A DNA stretch of 64,000 nucleotides from Pseudomonas sp. PA15(2017) (GCF_001945395.1 NZ_MSXV01000020.1:1-64000), one strand, 5' to 3'. Counted from the first letter of the stretch, positions 1 through 10,412 are shown. The notes: generated by a model not told the origin, from the sequence alone. Made by a program: numbers and translations.

Positions 1-48
1 TGCTCACCTGAAAGGTTGGTCGCGACCTTTCGAATCGTACAAAAGCAA

Positions 49-72
49 ACGCCCCGAACAATGTCGGGGCGT
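49..72. terminator. GC-rich hairpin, possible terminator
   Basis: A stem with arms ACGCCCCGA and TCGGGGCGT and a short loop. Read on the minus strand it is followed by a T-rich stretch (TTGCTTTTG), as in a rho-independent terminator; read on the plus strand there is no T-run. The gene it serves is not visible: it could end transcription from the eroded rtcA side or lie beyond the left edge. The rest of positions 1-371 holds no convincing gene, only this hairpin and the REP-like palindrome at 234-287. Confidence 0.4.
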
Positions 73-233
73 CTGATGGGATCACTACCTGCATCAGCGA
101 GTTTTCACACGCTCTGTCAGGGCTCCGTTTTTTTATGGCTGCGTTTTTGGGGCGTTTTCGAATTCCTTTCGTTTCGATGACTGCAAAGTGGCGTTAGCGG
201 CCGTTCGTTCTCGTGGGATGGACTAGTGATTAT

Positions 234-287
234 CTGTGGGAGCGGGCCATGCCCGCGATTTTTCGCGCGCATGGCGCGCTCCCACAG
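234..287. repeat. REP-like palindromic repeat pair (BIME type)
   Basis: Two inverted REP-type units beginning and ending with the CTGTGGGAGCG / CGCTCCCACAG motif, with CATGCCCGCG and CGCGCATGGCG inner palindromes. The same unit recurs at 5954-5977, 18148-18199 and 40832-40899. The flank TGGATCGGCGAACGGCC is also shared, so the repeated block is larger than the palindrome. Confidence 0.85.
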
Positions 288-371
288 TGGATCGGCGAAC
301 GGCCGCTTCTGCCTTACTGCCGACTCCATGGAAATACGCATTCGCCGGCGAACAATGATCGCGGCCAGGCC

Positions 372-648
372 TCAGGCGCGGCTATCCACCTCGACCCGCA
401 ATACCTTGCCGGCCTGCATGCAACGAACGGCCACCGGGCAGAAAGCTTCGATCACCTGGATATTGCTCTGCAGATGCTCGCTCAGGTGCGTGGTGGTAAA
501 GCTGCCTGAACCTGCCAGCGCCATCGGTAGCAGCAACTGATCGGCCAGGTACTCGCCCACCGCCGCGCCGCTGACCAGCCATTGGCGCAACGGTTCGATG
601 GCGCGGTCGGCCACCGCTTCGGCACGCACGCCGTTCTGGCCGAACGCG
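372..648 (-). pseudogene. rtcA: rtcA remnant: C-terminal ~92 codons of RNA 3'-phosphate cyclase
   Basis: The minus-strand frame ends at 372 and carries the typical RtcA C-terminus: GVRAEAVA, then GAAVGEYLADQLLLPMALAG, GSFTT and NIQVIEAFCPV. Intact RtcA (about 340 residues) converts RNA 3'-phosphate to a 2',3'-cyclic phosphate. Here the N-terminal three quarters, including the catalytic histidine region, are missing. Similarity to RtcA stops near 648, exactly where rtcR similarity begins on the opposite strand. The frame stays open to 785 only as a shadow of the rtcR remnant. It should be read as a pseudogene left by an internal deletion of the rtcR/rtcBA locus, not as a small gene. Confidence 0.8.
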
Positions 649-953
649 GGCGCATCGACGAAGCTCAGGTGCAGGAAGAGATCGAGCGGCTGTGTCGCGC
701 CTGGGGCGTTTCGGGCGCGGGAGATGATCTGTCGACTCTGCTGGGCGAGGCTGCAGGCGATATCGACCTGCTCGACCTTCTGCAACTGCAGGCGGTGATC
801 GATATCTGTCGGCAGACGGGTAGCTTGTCCGAGGCCGGCAGGCGATTGTTCGACATCAGTCGCCAGGGCAAGGCGCAGCCCAACGATGCGGATCGCCTGC
901 GCAAGTACCTGGCGCGCTTCGGCTTGAGCTGGCAGTCCATTCGGAGGGAGTGA
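636..953 (+). pseudogene. rtcR: rtcR remnant: C-terminal ~105 codons of the sigma-54 activator of rtcBA
   Basis: The frame from LAERGRIDEAQV to the stop at 953 matches the C-terminus of RtcR: IDLLDLLQLQAVIDICRQ, LSEAGRRLFDISRQGKA and NDADRLRKYLARFGLSW. This is the distal part of the AAA+ domain and the DNA-binding tail. Intact RtcR (about 530 residues) has an N-terminal CARF-type sensor and a central sigma-54 ATPase, both absent here. The next upstream ATG (582) lies in DNA belonging to rtcA on the other strand, so any protein from it would start with antisense sequence. Together with the rtcA remnant this marks a single deletion junction around 636-648. Confidence 0.82.
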
Positions 954-1097
954 TTTTATGGTGCGCGATGAGGCTGATTTGGTGCGTTGTCAGGGCTGTT
1001 GAAAACCCTGTTTTCACGGGGCTATTTACAATAAAGCATCAAAAAGTTTCATAAAGGCGTCATCTTGCCCTTTTTAAGGGCGTGGCGTTCTTGCTAG

Positions 1098-2483
<1,386 letters not shown>

Positions 2484-2668
2484 CGGCCCACCCGCGCGGC
2501 CGGGCAATCTGGCTGCACCGCCAACCCCAGCACCTTGCCGACGGCTGGTCGGCAAGATGTGCTCATTGTCACGACTCGTACACACAAGGTGCCGACAATG
2601 CCCTCCCGTCGTGGTGCAGATGGCGCCGCGCGTGTTGGCAACACCACTGGAACAACGAGAGTCGTGTC

Positions 2669-3133
2669 ATGAAACAGATCCCAGGAATGCTCGAAGGCGC
2701 TATGGCCGTTCGCTTCTACCAGAGCGTGCAGGGGCCTTTCCCCATCGAAATCGGTGCCGCGGTGCCTGGTACGAGCATGTCCGCCATCGTCAAACCGGCG
2801 GGTAGCCCCATCGCGCTGGATGCGGCCTGCGAGGAAGACCTCGGCCTGTCGCTGCTCGAAGCCGAGGCCACCGGCCTGGCTGCCGAAAAGGTCTGCGACC
2901 AGCTCAACGCCTTCTACGCCGGGCGCCGGGTCAATTGCAGTAGCGCGGCGGAAGTCGAGGCGGTCATCAGGCTGTTCCAGGCCACTGGTGTGGAGCTGGA
3001 GTTCTTGCTGTCGACCCTCGATGCCGCGGCGCTGTACCTGCCCGACGCGCCGTCGCTCGACCAGTACCCGGAATGCGTAGCCCGTAATCTGTTCGTGCTG
3101 GCCAGGCCGTTCGAGATGTGGCGTTTGCGCTGA
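2669..3133 (+). CDS. Uncharacterised protein, possibly a degenerate DEDD-exonuclease-like protein
   Basis: 154 residues from the ATG at 2669. The frame is open further upstream, but that part overlaps gdhA in another frame and has unlike composition. No signal peptide or membrane segment. Faint resemblance to the DnaQ/oligoribonuclease-like fold is visible by eye: a PFPIEIGAAV strand where active enzymes have a D-E pair followed by YPIEVG, a KPAG strand, and a later VIRLFQATGVELEF segment resembling the WLxxLFxAAG region. The acidic catalytic residues are not in place, so if related it is probably inactive. The function is unknown, and this assignment is weak inference. Confidence 0.75.
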   Translation: MKQIPGMLEGAMAVRFYQSVQGPFPIEIGAAVPGTSMSAIVKPAGSPIALDAACEEDLGLSLLEAEATGLAAEKVCDQLNAFYAGRRVNCSSAAEVEAVIRLFQATGVELEFLLSTLDAAALYLPDAPSLDQYPECVARNLFVLARPFEMWRLR

Positions 3134-3150
3134 GCGCAACCCTTAGCAGG

Positions 3151-3176
3151 CGCATCTTTACAGCAGTAAAGATGCG
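3151..3176 (+). terminator. Perfect 11-bp stem-loop after the 2669-3133 gene
   Basis: Arms CGCATCTTTAC and GTAAAGATGCG flank a 4-nt AGCA loop, 18 nt after the stop codon. There is no T-tract on the plus strand, so it may act as an mRNA 3'-end stabiliser or a weak terminator. It lies just ahead of the Fur box of the next gene. Confidence 0.5.
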
Positions 3177-3184
3177 AACCGCTA

Positions 3185-3203
3185 GTGCATGACAATCGTT
3201 ATC
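3185..3203 (+). promoter_or_regulatory. Candidate Fur box upstream of the PepSY reductase
   Basis: Thirteen of nineteen positions match the Fur consensus GATAATGATAATCATTATC, with the right part GACAATCGTTATC nearly perfect. It lies about 170 nt before the start of the piuB-like gene, which implies iron-repressed expression. Confidence 0.6.
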
Positions 3204-3371
3204 GAATAGACTCGCGCGCCACCGGCTCGCTTGCCTGCGTCTGTCTCGTTTTCGCCAAGCCCCGCTCGCTACTGTTCAGGCTCTGCGGGAGCGTATGCCT
3301 GTTCGTCAGGCACGAGATGGGCGCGTACCAGCAGCCGGTTCCCTCGTTCGCAGTATCTAGAGTCGATTGCG

Positions 3372-5894
3372 GTGTTCAAGAAAGTCTTGTTCCAACTGCA
3401 CTGGTTTTTCGGCATCACCGCCGGGCTGGTGCTGGCCCTGATGGGCGTGACCGGCGCGCTGTACAGCTTTCAGGAAGAGATCCTGCTGGCGATCAACCCC
3501 GAGATGGCGGTGACCGCTCAGGCGGGCGAAGTACTGCAACCGGGCGAAATGGTCGAGCGTTTGCAGGCTCAGGGGCTCAGCGTATCCGGGCTGTACGTGG
3601 ACACCGAAGGCGGCCAGCCGACACGGGTGTTCCTGACACCGCCGCCTGGTGAGCGGCGCGGCGGGATACGCTTCGTCGACCCCTATACAGCCGAGATATT
3701 CGAGACCCCTCGCGGCTTGCAGTTCTTTGGGCTGATGCTGCAGTTGCATCGCTTTCTCGCCATGGGCCAGAGCGGCCGGCAGATCACCGCCGCCTGCACC
3801 ATCGCCCTGGTGTTCTTCTGCCTGTCCGGGCTTTACCTGCGTTGGCCGCGCAAGGTGTGGAGCTGGCGCGCCTGGCTGACGTTCGACTGGGCCAAGAAAG
3901 GCCGCGCCTTCAATTGGGACCTGCACGCGGTGGTCGGCACCTGGTGCCTGCCGCTGTACCTGTGCGCGGCGCTGACCGGGCTGTATTGGTCCTACGATTG
4001 GTACCGCGGCGGCCTGGAAAACCTGCTCAGCGACAAACCACGGGTCGCTGGCGAAGAGCGCGGTCGCCGCGGGCCACCACCCGAGGGGCAAGCGATGCCA
4101 GCGGTTGACTACGCCAACCTCTGGCAGGGCATTCAGCGCACGGCCGGTAATCGTCTTGGCGTCTACAGCCTGCAGCTGCCCAACGCAGCCGGCCAACCGG
4201 CGCGGGTGTTCTTCATGCTGCGCGACGCCGCGCACACCCGCGCCTTCGACCAGATGCAACTGGACCCGCTGACCGGCGAGGCGAACCAGGTCGAGCGCTA
4301 CGCCGACAAGTCGTTCAAGGCGCGCTTGCTGGCCAGCGTCTACGCCCTGCACACCGGCGAATACTTCGGCATGACCGGGCGCATCCTGATGATGGTCGCC
4401 AGCCTGCTGATGCCGCTGTTCTTCGTCACCGGCCTGTTGCTGTACCTGGACCGTCGCCGCAAGAAGCGCGCTGCACTGGCGGCCCGTCAGGTGCTCGCTG
4501 GGCGTGACGGCGGGGAGCCCTGGCTGGTGGGCTTTGCCAGCCAGAGTGGCTTTGCCGAACAATTGGCCTGGCAAACCGCCGGGCAGTTGCAGGCCGCCGG
4601 CATGGCGGTGGACGTGCAGCCGCTGGCACGTATCGATACCGCCAGGCTCAGCGCCACGCCCCGTGCGCTGCTGGTGCTCAGCACCTTTGGCGACGGCGAA
4701 GCACCGGACAGCGCCCGTGGCGCCGAGCGCCAGTGGCTGGCGGCAACGCTGGATCTGCCCGGCCTGCGCTACGCGGTGCTGGCCCTGGGGGATCGTCAGT
4801 ACGCGCAATTCTGCGGCTTCGCTCGGCGCCTCGACGACTGGCTGGCCAGCCGTGGTGCGCAGCGCCTGGGCGAGCGTATCGAGGTCGATGGTGACGACCA
4901 GCAAGCGCTGCAGCACTGGCAGCGGCAATTGGCCGAGTTGACCGGCGTACAGCCCCTGGCCGTGCAGCAGGTGCCGTTCGACGGCTGGGAGCTGTGCGCG
5001 CGCACTTGCCTCAACCCGGGCAGCCAGGGGCAGGGCACCTGGTTGATCGGCCTGCGGCCGCCGGCCGGTGCCCAGTGGCAGGCAGGTGACATCCTGGAAA
5101 TCCTCCCGCGCAACGGCGATGCACAGATACAGCGCTGGCTGCAGGCCCACGGCTTGCAGGCGCTGGCGCCTGTCGTCATCGAACCGCTGGGCCATACGCT
5201 GGCTGAGGCGCTGGCTGCTCGCCAGCTGCCGTACAGCGCCAGTCATCTGGTCGGCTTGCACGCCCAGGCGCTGTTCGAGGCGCTGGTGCCGCTGCCCAGC
5301 CGTGAGTATTCGATCGCCTCGTTACCTGAAGATGGTGTGCTGGAGCTGATCGTGCGTCAGCAGCGCGTGACCAATGGCGAGCTGGGCGCTGGCTCCGGCT
5401 GGCTGACCGAACACCTGCCAATGGGCGCTCAATTGTTGGCGCGGGTACGCCGTAACAGTGGTTTCCACGCTCCTGAGGATGATCGCCCGCTGATCCTGAT
5501 CGGCAACGGTACCGGGCTTGCTGGCCTGCGCAGCCTGCTCAAGGCACGCATCGCCGTCGGGCACGCGCGCAACTGGCTGCTGTTCGGCGAACGCAATGCC
5601 GAGCATGACTTCTACTGCCGTGACGAGCTGCAAGGCTGGTTGCAAGGCGGCCAGTTGCAGCGACTGGACCTGGCCTTTTCGCGTGATCAGGCGCAGCGGC
5701 TCTACGTGCAGGACCGCCTGCGCGAGGCAGCTGATGAACTGCGGACGTGGATTGCAGAGGGTGCTGCGGTTTATGTGTGCGGCAGCTTGCAGGGCATGGC
5801 GGCGAATGTGGATGAGGTGCTGCGAGAGGTGTTGGGTGACGCCGCCGTCGAGGGGCTGGTGGAGCAGGGGCGGTATCGGCGAGATGTGTACTGA
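3372..5894 (+). CDS. piuB: PepSY-domain / flavodoxin / FNR-type reductase (PiuB-like, siderophore or ferric reductase)
   Basis: 840 residues from the GTG at 3372; earlier in-frame sequence (from 3231) is not protein-like and covers the promoter side of the Fur box. The N-terminal about 370 residues form a PepSY-associated membrane region with helices at GITAGLVLALMGVTGALYSF, ITAACTIALVFFCLSGLYL, LPLYLCAALTGLYW and ILMMVASLLMPLFFVTGLLL. A flavodoxin domain follows from about 383 (GFASQSGFAEQLA). Next come an FAD/NADPH-binding module with SREYSIAS near 642, a GNGTGLAGLRSLL loop near 710 and a VCGSLQGMA end. This is the domain order of sulfite-reductase-alpha-like membrane reductases encoded with TonB siderophore genes in Pseudomonas (PA4513 type). 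It probably moves NADPH electrons across the inner membrane to ferri-siderophores; the substrate is inferred. Confidence 0.85.
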   Translation: MFKKVLFQLHWFFGITAGLVLALMGVTGALYSFQEEILLAINPEMAVTAQAGEVLQPGEMVERLQAQGLSVSGLYVDTEGGQPTRVFLTPPPGERRGGIRFVDPYTAEIFETPRGLQFFGLMLQLHRFLAMGQSGRQITAACTIALVFFCLSGLYLRWPRKVWSWRAWLTFDWAKKGRAFNWDLHAVVGTWCLPLYLCAALTGLYWSYDWYRGGLENLLSDKPRVAGEERGRRGPPPEGQAMPAVDYANLWQGIQRTAGNRLGVYSLQLPNAAGQPARVFFMLRDAAHTRAFDQMQLDPLTGEANQVERYADKSFKARLLASVYALHTGEYFGMTGRILMMVASLLMPLFFVTGLLLYLDRRRKKRAALAARQVLAGRDGGEPWLVGFASQSGFAEQLAWQTAGQLQAAGMAVDVQPLARIDTARLSATPRALLVLSTFGDGEAPDSARGAERQWLAATLDLPGLRYAVLALGDRQYAQFCGFARRLDDWLASRGAQRLGERIEVDGDDQQALQHWQRQLAELTGVQPLAVQQVPFDGWELCARTCLNPGSQGQGTWLIGLRPPAGAQWQAGDILEILPRNGDAQIQRWLQAHGLQALAPVVIEPLGHTLAEALAARQLPYSASHLVGLHAQALFEALVPLPSREYSIASLPEDGVLELIVRQQRVTNGELGAGSGWLTEHLPMGAQLLARVRRNSGFHAPEDDRPLILIGNGTGLAGLRSLLKARIAVGHARNWLLFGERNAEHDFYCRDELQGWLQGGQLQRLDLAFSRDQAQRLYVQDRLREAADELRTWIAEGAAVYVCGSLQGMAANVDEVLREVLGDAAVEGLVEQGRYRRDVY

Positions 5895-5953
5895 GGGCTT
5901 GCTCTGGATTTATGAGCAGGTGCAAGGATTTGTGTGATCTATGCGGGCGAATT

Positions 5954-5977
5954 CGCGGGCATGGCCCGCTCCCACAA
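5954..5977. repeat. Single REP-like unit
   Basis: The sequence CGCGGGCATGGCCCGCTCCCAC is one half of the paired REP palindromes elsewhere in the window. It lies between the convergent piuB-like gene and dppF. Confidence 0.75.
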
Positions 5978-6035
5978 TACAGCTGACTCTCCGATCCGCT
6001 GCTGGATTCGGCACTCGGGCTGCCTGAGTTGCCGA

Positions 6036-6053
6036 GCGCAGCTTGAGCTGCGC
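6036..6053 (-). terminator. Stem-loop just after dppF
   Basis: A near-perfect inverted repeat (GCGCAGCT / AGCTGCGC) begins about 10 nt downstream of the dppF stop on the minus strand. There is no T-run, so its role as a terminator is uncertain. Confidence 0.35.
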
Positions 6054-6063
6054 CCGGTGGCGG

Positions 6064-7032
6064 TCAGAGGAACTGCTCGGCGTGGTGGCAGGCCACTTCA
6101 CGGCCATCGAGCGGGCGCAGCAGTGGCAGCTCGGTCTGGCAGCGTTCGGTGGCGTATGGGCAGCGCTTGTGAAACGGGCAGCCGGGTGGTGGGTTGAGCG
6201 GGTTGGGCAGCTCGCCGACGATCTTGATCTTCGGTTTGCTCGGGTCCGGGTGGATGGTCGGCGTGGCCGACAGCAGCGCCTTGGTGTACGGGTGCAGCGG
6301 GCGCTCGTAGAGCCGCTCGCTGGGGCCGATCTCGGCGGGGCGCCCGAGGTACATCACCAGCACGTCGTCGGCGACGTGGCGCACTACCGACAGGTTGTGG
6401 GAGATGAACACGTAGCCGGTCTTGAACTCTTCCTGCAGGTCCATGAACAGGTTGAGCACCTGGGCCTGGATCGACACGTCCAGTGCCGAGGTCGGCTCGT
6501 CGGCCACCAGCACCTTGGGGGTGAGCATCATGGCGCGGGCCAGGGCGATGCGCTGGCGCTGACCGCCGGAGAACATGTGCGGGTAGCGCTGGTAGTGTTC
6601 GGGGCGCAGGCCGACCTGGTTCATCATCGCCTGCACCCTTTCGCGGCGCTCGGCGCGCGACAGACTGGTGTTGATCAACAGCGGTTCGGCCAGCTGGTCA
6701 CCGATCTTCTGCCGCGGGTTGAGCGAGGCGTAGGGGTTCTGGAAAACCATCTGCACGTCGCGGCGCAGTTGCTTGCGGGTCTGCGCGCCGGCACCGTTCA
6801 CTTCCTGCCCGGCGATCTGCAGCGAGCCCGAGGTGGGCTCCTCGATCAGGGTCAGGGCGCGGGCCAGGGTGGATTTGCCGCAGCCGGATTCGCCAACCAC
6901 GGCCAGGGTCTTGCCGGCCTGCAATTCGAAGGACACACCATTGAGCGCCTGCACCGTGGCGCTGGGCTTGAACAGGCCCTGGGACACGGAATAGTGGCGT
7001 GTCAGTTGGCGTGCGGTCAGAACGGTCGTCAT
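6064..7032 (-). CDS. dppF: Di/tripeptide ABC transporter, ATP-binding protein DppF
   Basis: 322 residues. ABC ATPase with Walker A GESGCGKST at 47-55, Q-loop near VFQNPYASLNP, signature FSGGQRQRIALARA, Walker B LVADEPTSALD and a His-switch ISHNL. The C-terminal oligopeptide-transporter extension (PPPGCPFHKRCPYATERC) carries the three-cysteine pattern seen in Dpp/Opp ATPases, some of which bind an iron-sulfur cluster. The chosen ATG overlaps the stop codon of dppD by one base (TGATG), indicating translational coupling; the longer frame up to 7122 lies inside dppD. It pairs with DppD to energise the DppBC permease. Confidence 0.95.
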   Translation of the reverse strand: MTTVLTARQLTRHYSVSQGLFKPSATVQALNGVSFELQAGKTLAVVGESGCGKSTLARALTLIEEPTSGSLQIAGQEVNGAGAQTRKQLRRDVQMVFQNPYASLNPRQKIGDQLAEPLLINTSLSRAERRERVQAMMNQVGLRPEHYQRYPHMFSGGQRQRIALARAMMLTPKVLVADEPTSALDVSIQAQVLNLFMDLQEEFKTGYVFISHNLSVVRHVADDVLVMYLGRPAEIGPSERLYERPLHPYTKALLSATPTIHPDPSKPKIKIVGELPNPLNPPPGCPFHKRCPYATERCQTELPLLRPLDGREVACHHAEQFL

Positions 7033-8006
7033 CACGCCACCTCGGCATTCAGATTGAGCGGGAAATAGCAGCGCACCGCGCCGCGCTCGTGGGGTTCCAG
7101 GGCCGGGCGTTGCTCGCGGCACTTGGGCTGCACGTAGGGGCAGCGCGGCGACAACAGGCAGCCTTGGGGCCGGTCGTAGCGGCCTGGTACGATACCGGGC
7201 AGGGTCGACAGGCGCGTGGCGCCCAGGCTGTGCTCGGGAATCGCCTTGATCAGCGCTTCGGTATACGGGTGGGTCGGTGCGTCGAACAGCGCCGGCACCT
7301 GGCCCAGTTCCACGGCCTGGCCGGCGTACATCACGCAGACCCGGTTGGCGGTTTCGGCGACCACGGCCAGGTCATGGGTGATCAGTACCAGGCCCATGTT
7401 CTGTTCACGCTGCAGGTCGAGCAGCAGCGCCATGATCTGCGCCTGGATGGTCACGTCCAGGGCGGTGGTCGGCTCGTCGGCGATCAGCAGTTTGGGCTCG
7501 GCGGCAATCGCCATGGCGATCGCCACGCGCTGGCTCATGCCACCGGACAGCTGGTGCGGGTAAGCGTCGAGGCGGCTGGCCGCACCCGGAATCTCCACGC
7601 GCTCGAGCAGTTGCAGGGCGCGCTGGCGCGCAGCCTTGCCCTTGAGACCGAGGTGCTGGCGCAGCACTTCCTCGATCTGGAAACCCACGGTGAAGCTCGG
7701 GTTCAGGGCGGTCATCGGGTCCTGGAAGATCATCGACAAGTCCTTGCCGACGATGTGCCGACGCTGGCGGCCCTTGAGCTTGAGCATATCGGTGCCGTCG
7801 AACGTCAGGCGATCGGCGCGCACGATACCGGGCGCATCGATCAGGCCCATCAGCGCCATCATGGTCACCGACTTGCCGGAGCCGGACTCGCCGACGATGG
7901 CCAGCACTTCGCCCTTGTCGACTTTCAGGTCGAGGCCATCGACCACCGGCACGGCGTTGGCGTCGCCGAAGCGCACGCTCAGGTTGTCTATTTCCAGCAG
8001 GCTCAT
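7032..8006 (-). CDS. dppD: Di/tripeptide ABC transporter, ATP-binding protein DppD
   Basis: 324 residues. Walker A GESGSGKS at 39-46, Q-loop [12 protein letters not shown], signature [14 protein letters not shown], Walker [13 protein letters not shown], His-switch ITHDLAVV. The C-terminal peptide-transporter extension has the cysteine pattern [21 protein letters not shown] Shine-Dalgarno lies 5-6 nt before the ATG. The gene sits between dppC and dppF and shares its stop with the dppF start. Heterodimeric ATPase half for dipeptide import. Confidence 0.95.
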   Translation of the reverse strand: MSLLEIDNLSVRFGDANAVPVVDGLDLKVDKGEVLAIVGESGSGKSVTMMALMGLIDAPGIVRADRLTFDGTDMLKLKGRQRRHIVGKDLSMIFQDPMTALNPSFTVGFQIEEVLRQHLGLKGKAARQRALQLLERVEIPGAASRLDAYPHQLSGGMSQRVAIAMAIAAEPKLLIADEPTTALDVTIQAQIMALLLDLQREQNMGLVLITHDLAVVAETANRVCVMYAGQAVELGQVPALFDAPTHPYTEALIKAIPEHSLGATRLSTLPGIVPGRYDRPQGCLLSPRCPYVQPKCREQRPALEPHERGAVRCYFPLNLNAEVA

Positions 8007-8063
8007 CGGGCGGCCTCCATCGAATGGCAGGCCGTAATGCGAGAGATGTTCATGGCGGCCTCC

Positions 8064-8972
8064 TCAGATCGCGTTCTTGAGTTTCGGGTCCAGCGCATCG
8101 CGCAGGCCGTCGCCCATCAGGTTGATCGCCAGCACACTGAGCAGGATGGCGAGGCCGGGCAGGGTCACCACCCACCAGGCGCGTTCGATGTAGTCGCGCG
8201 CCGAGGCGAGCATGGTGCCCCACTCCGGCGTTGGCGGTTGTACGCCGAGGCCGAGGAAACCCAGGGCGGCGGCATCGAGAATCGCCGAGGAGAAGCTCAG
8301 GGTCGCCTGCACGATCAGCGGCGCCATGCAGTTGGGCAGCACGGTGATGAACATCAGCCGCGGCAGGCTGGCGCCGGCCAGGCGGGCGGCGGTGACGTAG
8401 TCGCGGTTCAGCTCGCCCATCACCGCGGCGCGGGTCAGGCGCACGTAGGAAGGCAGCGAGACGATGGCGATGGCGATCACGGTGTTGATCAGACCTGGGC
8501 CGAGGATGGCGACGATGGCCACGGCCAGCAGCAGCGAGGGCAGGGCCAGCATGATGTCCATCAGGCGCATGATCGAGGGGCCCATCAGGCGCGGGAAGAA
8601 GCCGGCGACCAGGCCCAGCAGCAGGCCGGGAATCAGCGAGATGACCACCGAAGCCAGGCCGATCAGCAGCGACAGGCGCGCGCCGTGGATCAGTCGCGAG
8701 AGCAGGTCGCGGCCGACTTCGTCGGTGCCGAGAATGAAGCGCCACTGGCCGCCGTCCAGCCACACCGGCGGGGTCAGCAGGGCGTCACGGAACTGCTCGC
8801 TGGGCGAGTAGGGCGCGATCCACGGCGCGAACAGTGCGCAGAACACCATCAGCAGCATGAAGCCGAGGCCGGCAACGGCGCCCTTGTTGTGACTGAACGC
8901 GCGCCAGAATTCCTTCAGCGGCGAGGGGTAGACCAGGCTCTGGTCGAGCGGCGTGGTAGTGGTCGAGGTCAT
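8064..8972 (-). CDS. dppC: Di/tripeptide ABC transporter, permease DppC
   Basis: 302 residues. BPD-type permease with N-terminal OppC-type leader (PLKEFWRAFSHNKGAVAG), a first helix GLGFMLLMVFCALFAPWIAP and the cytoplasmic coupling (EAA-like) region AARLAGASLPRLMFITVLPNC. It is followed by dppD after 57 nt. The gap to dppB upstream is unusually long for partner permeases (about 360 nt) and is filled with repeats, which may affect co-transcription. Confidence 0.94.
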   Translation of the reverse strand: MTSTTTTPLDQSLVYPSPLKEFWRAFSHNKGAVAGLGFMLLMVFCALFAPWIAPYSPSEQFRDALLTPPVWLDGGQWRFILGTDEVGRDLLSRLIHGARLSLLIGLASVVISLIPGLLLGLVAGFFPRLMGPSIMRLMDIMLALPSLLLAVAIVAILGPGLINTVIAIAIVSLPSYVRLTRAAVMGELNRDYVTAARLAGASLPRLMFITVLPNCMAPLIVQATLSFSSAILDAAALGFLGLGVQPPTPEWGTMLASARDYIERAWWVVTLPGLAILLSVLAINLMGDGLRDALDPKLKNAI

Positions 8973-9002
8973 GCTCGCACCTCATGGATATCTGATTTTG
9001 GC

Positions 9003-9073
9003 GTAGCCCGGGTCGAGCGCAGCGACACCCGGGAAAGAGCGATCTGGGTATCGCGCTGCTCAACCCAGGCTAC
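9003..9073. repeat. Palindromic intergenic repeat (GTAGCCCGGGT...CCAGGCTAC type)
   Basis: A 71-nt imperfect palindrome bounded by GTAGCCCGGGT and ACCCAGGCTAC with inner GAGCGCAGCGACACCCGG / CTGGGTATCGCGCTGCTC arms. A close copy lies at 38108-38179. It is a typical Pseudomonas REP-like element; it lies between dppB and dppC. Confidence 0.8.
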
Positions 9074-9083
9074 GGAAGTAGTT

Positions 9084-9163
9084 TGTGGGGTGGACGACGC
9101 TTTATCCGTCCACCGCGGCGCGGTCATGGTGGATGAGAAAAGCGTCATCCACCCTACGGTTGT
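9084..9163. repeat. Palindromic intergenic repeat (GGGTGGACGACGC...CATCCACCC type)
   Basis: Two arms, GGGTGGACGACGCTTTATCC and its near reverse complement GGATGAGAAAAGCGTCATCC, separated by a GC-rich centre. It forms a second, different palindrome directly after the 9003-9073 element in the dppB-dppC gap. Confidence 0.75.
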
Positions 9164-9214
9164 GTTGGTATCAGTTGCCATTCATGACTCCGGAGAATCG
9201 GTTCATGGCCTCGC

Positions 9215-9330
9215 GTGCTAGCGCGAGGCAAGGAAAAATTCGTCGAGAGAGCGGAGTTGGCTGTAGCCAATGAGCATCTCGAGAGGGATTTTGACGCGGC
9301 ATCGCCGACGCGCAGCAGGTCATGGCCGGT
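9215..9330. repeat. Intergenic repeat fragment related to the 39549-39831 element
   Basis: Starts with GCGAGGCAAGG and contains a GCGGAGTT-GGC-TGTA-GCCAATGAGC segment. The element near 39.6 kb has GCGAGGCAAGG and GCGAAGTTTAGCTGGCTAAATGAGC in the same order. It directly abuts the dppB stop codon. I see no coding potential; this looks like a dispersed repeat family member without clear ends. Confidence 0.5.
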
Positions 9331-9332
9331 TC

Positions 9333-10343
<1,011 letters not shown>

Positions 10344-10377
10344 CGTGGTAGGTACCTCATTGGCCGGTCAGGCAGCC

Positions 10378-10400
10378 CGCCGGCGTCTGTAGCGCCGGCG
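10378..10400. terminator. dppA-dppB intercistronic stem-loop
   Basis: Perfect 8-bp arms CGCCGGCG with a 7-nt loop. In the direction of transcription (minus) it is not followed by a T-run, so it probably stabilises the abundant dppA message or partly attenuates read-through into dppB rather than fully terminating. Confidence 0.5.
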
Positions 10401-10412
10401 GTGTGTTTTTAT

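Noticed and set aside
582..635. N-terminal extension MAQRFDGAVGHRF on the rtcR fragment
   Set aside because: This part is the antisense of rtcA C-terminal codons, not RtcR sequence.
3231..3371. ATG at 3231 as the start of the PepSY reductase
   Set aside because: The added 47 residues are not membrane-like or conserved-looking and cover probable promoter DNA; the family N-terminus begins at the GTG at 3372.
9089..9163. Short frames over the 9.0-9.2 kb repeats as small genes
   Set aside because: They coincide with palindromic repeats, and the translated sequence is only the repeat read in frame.
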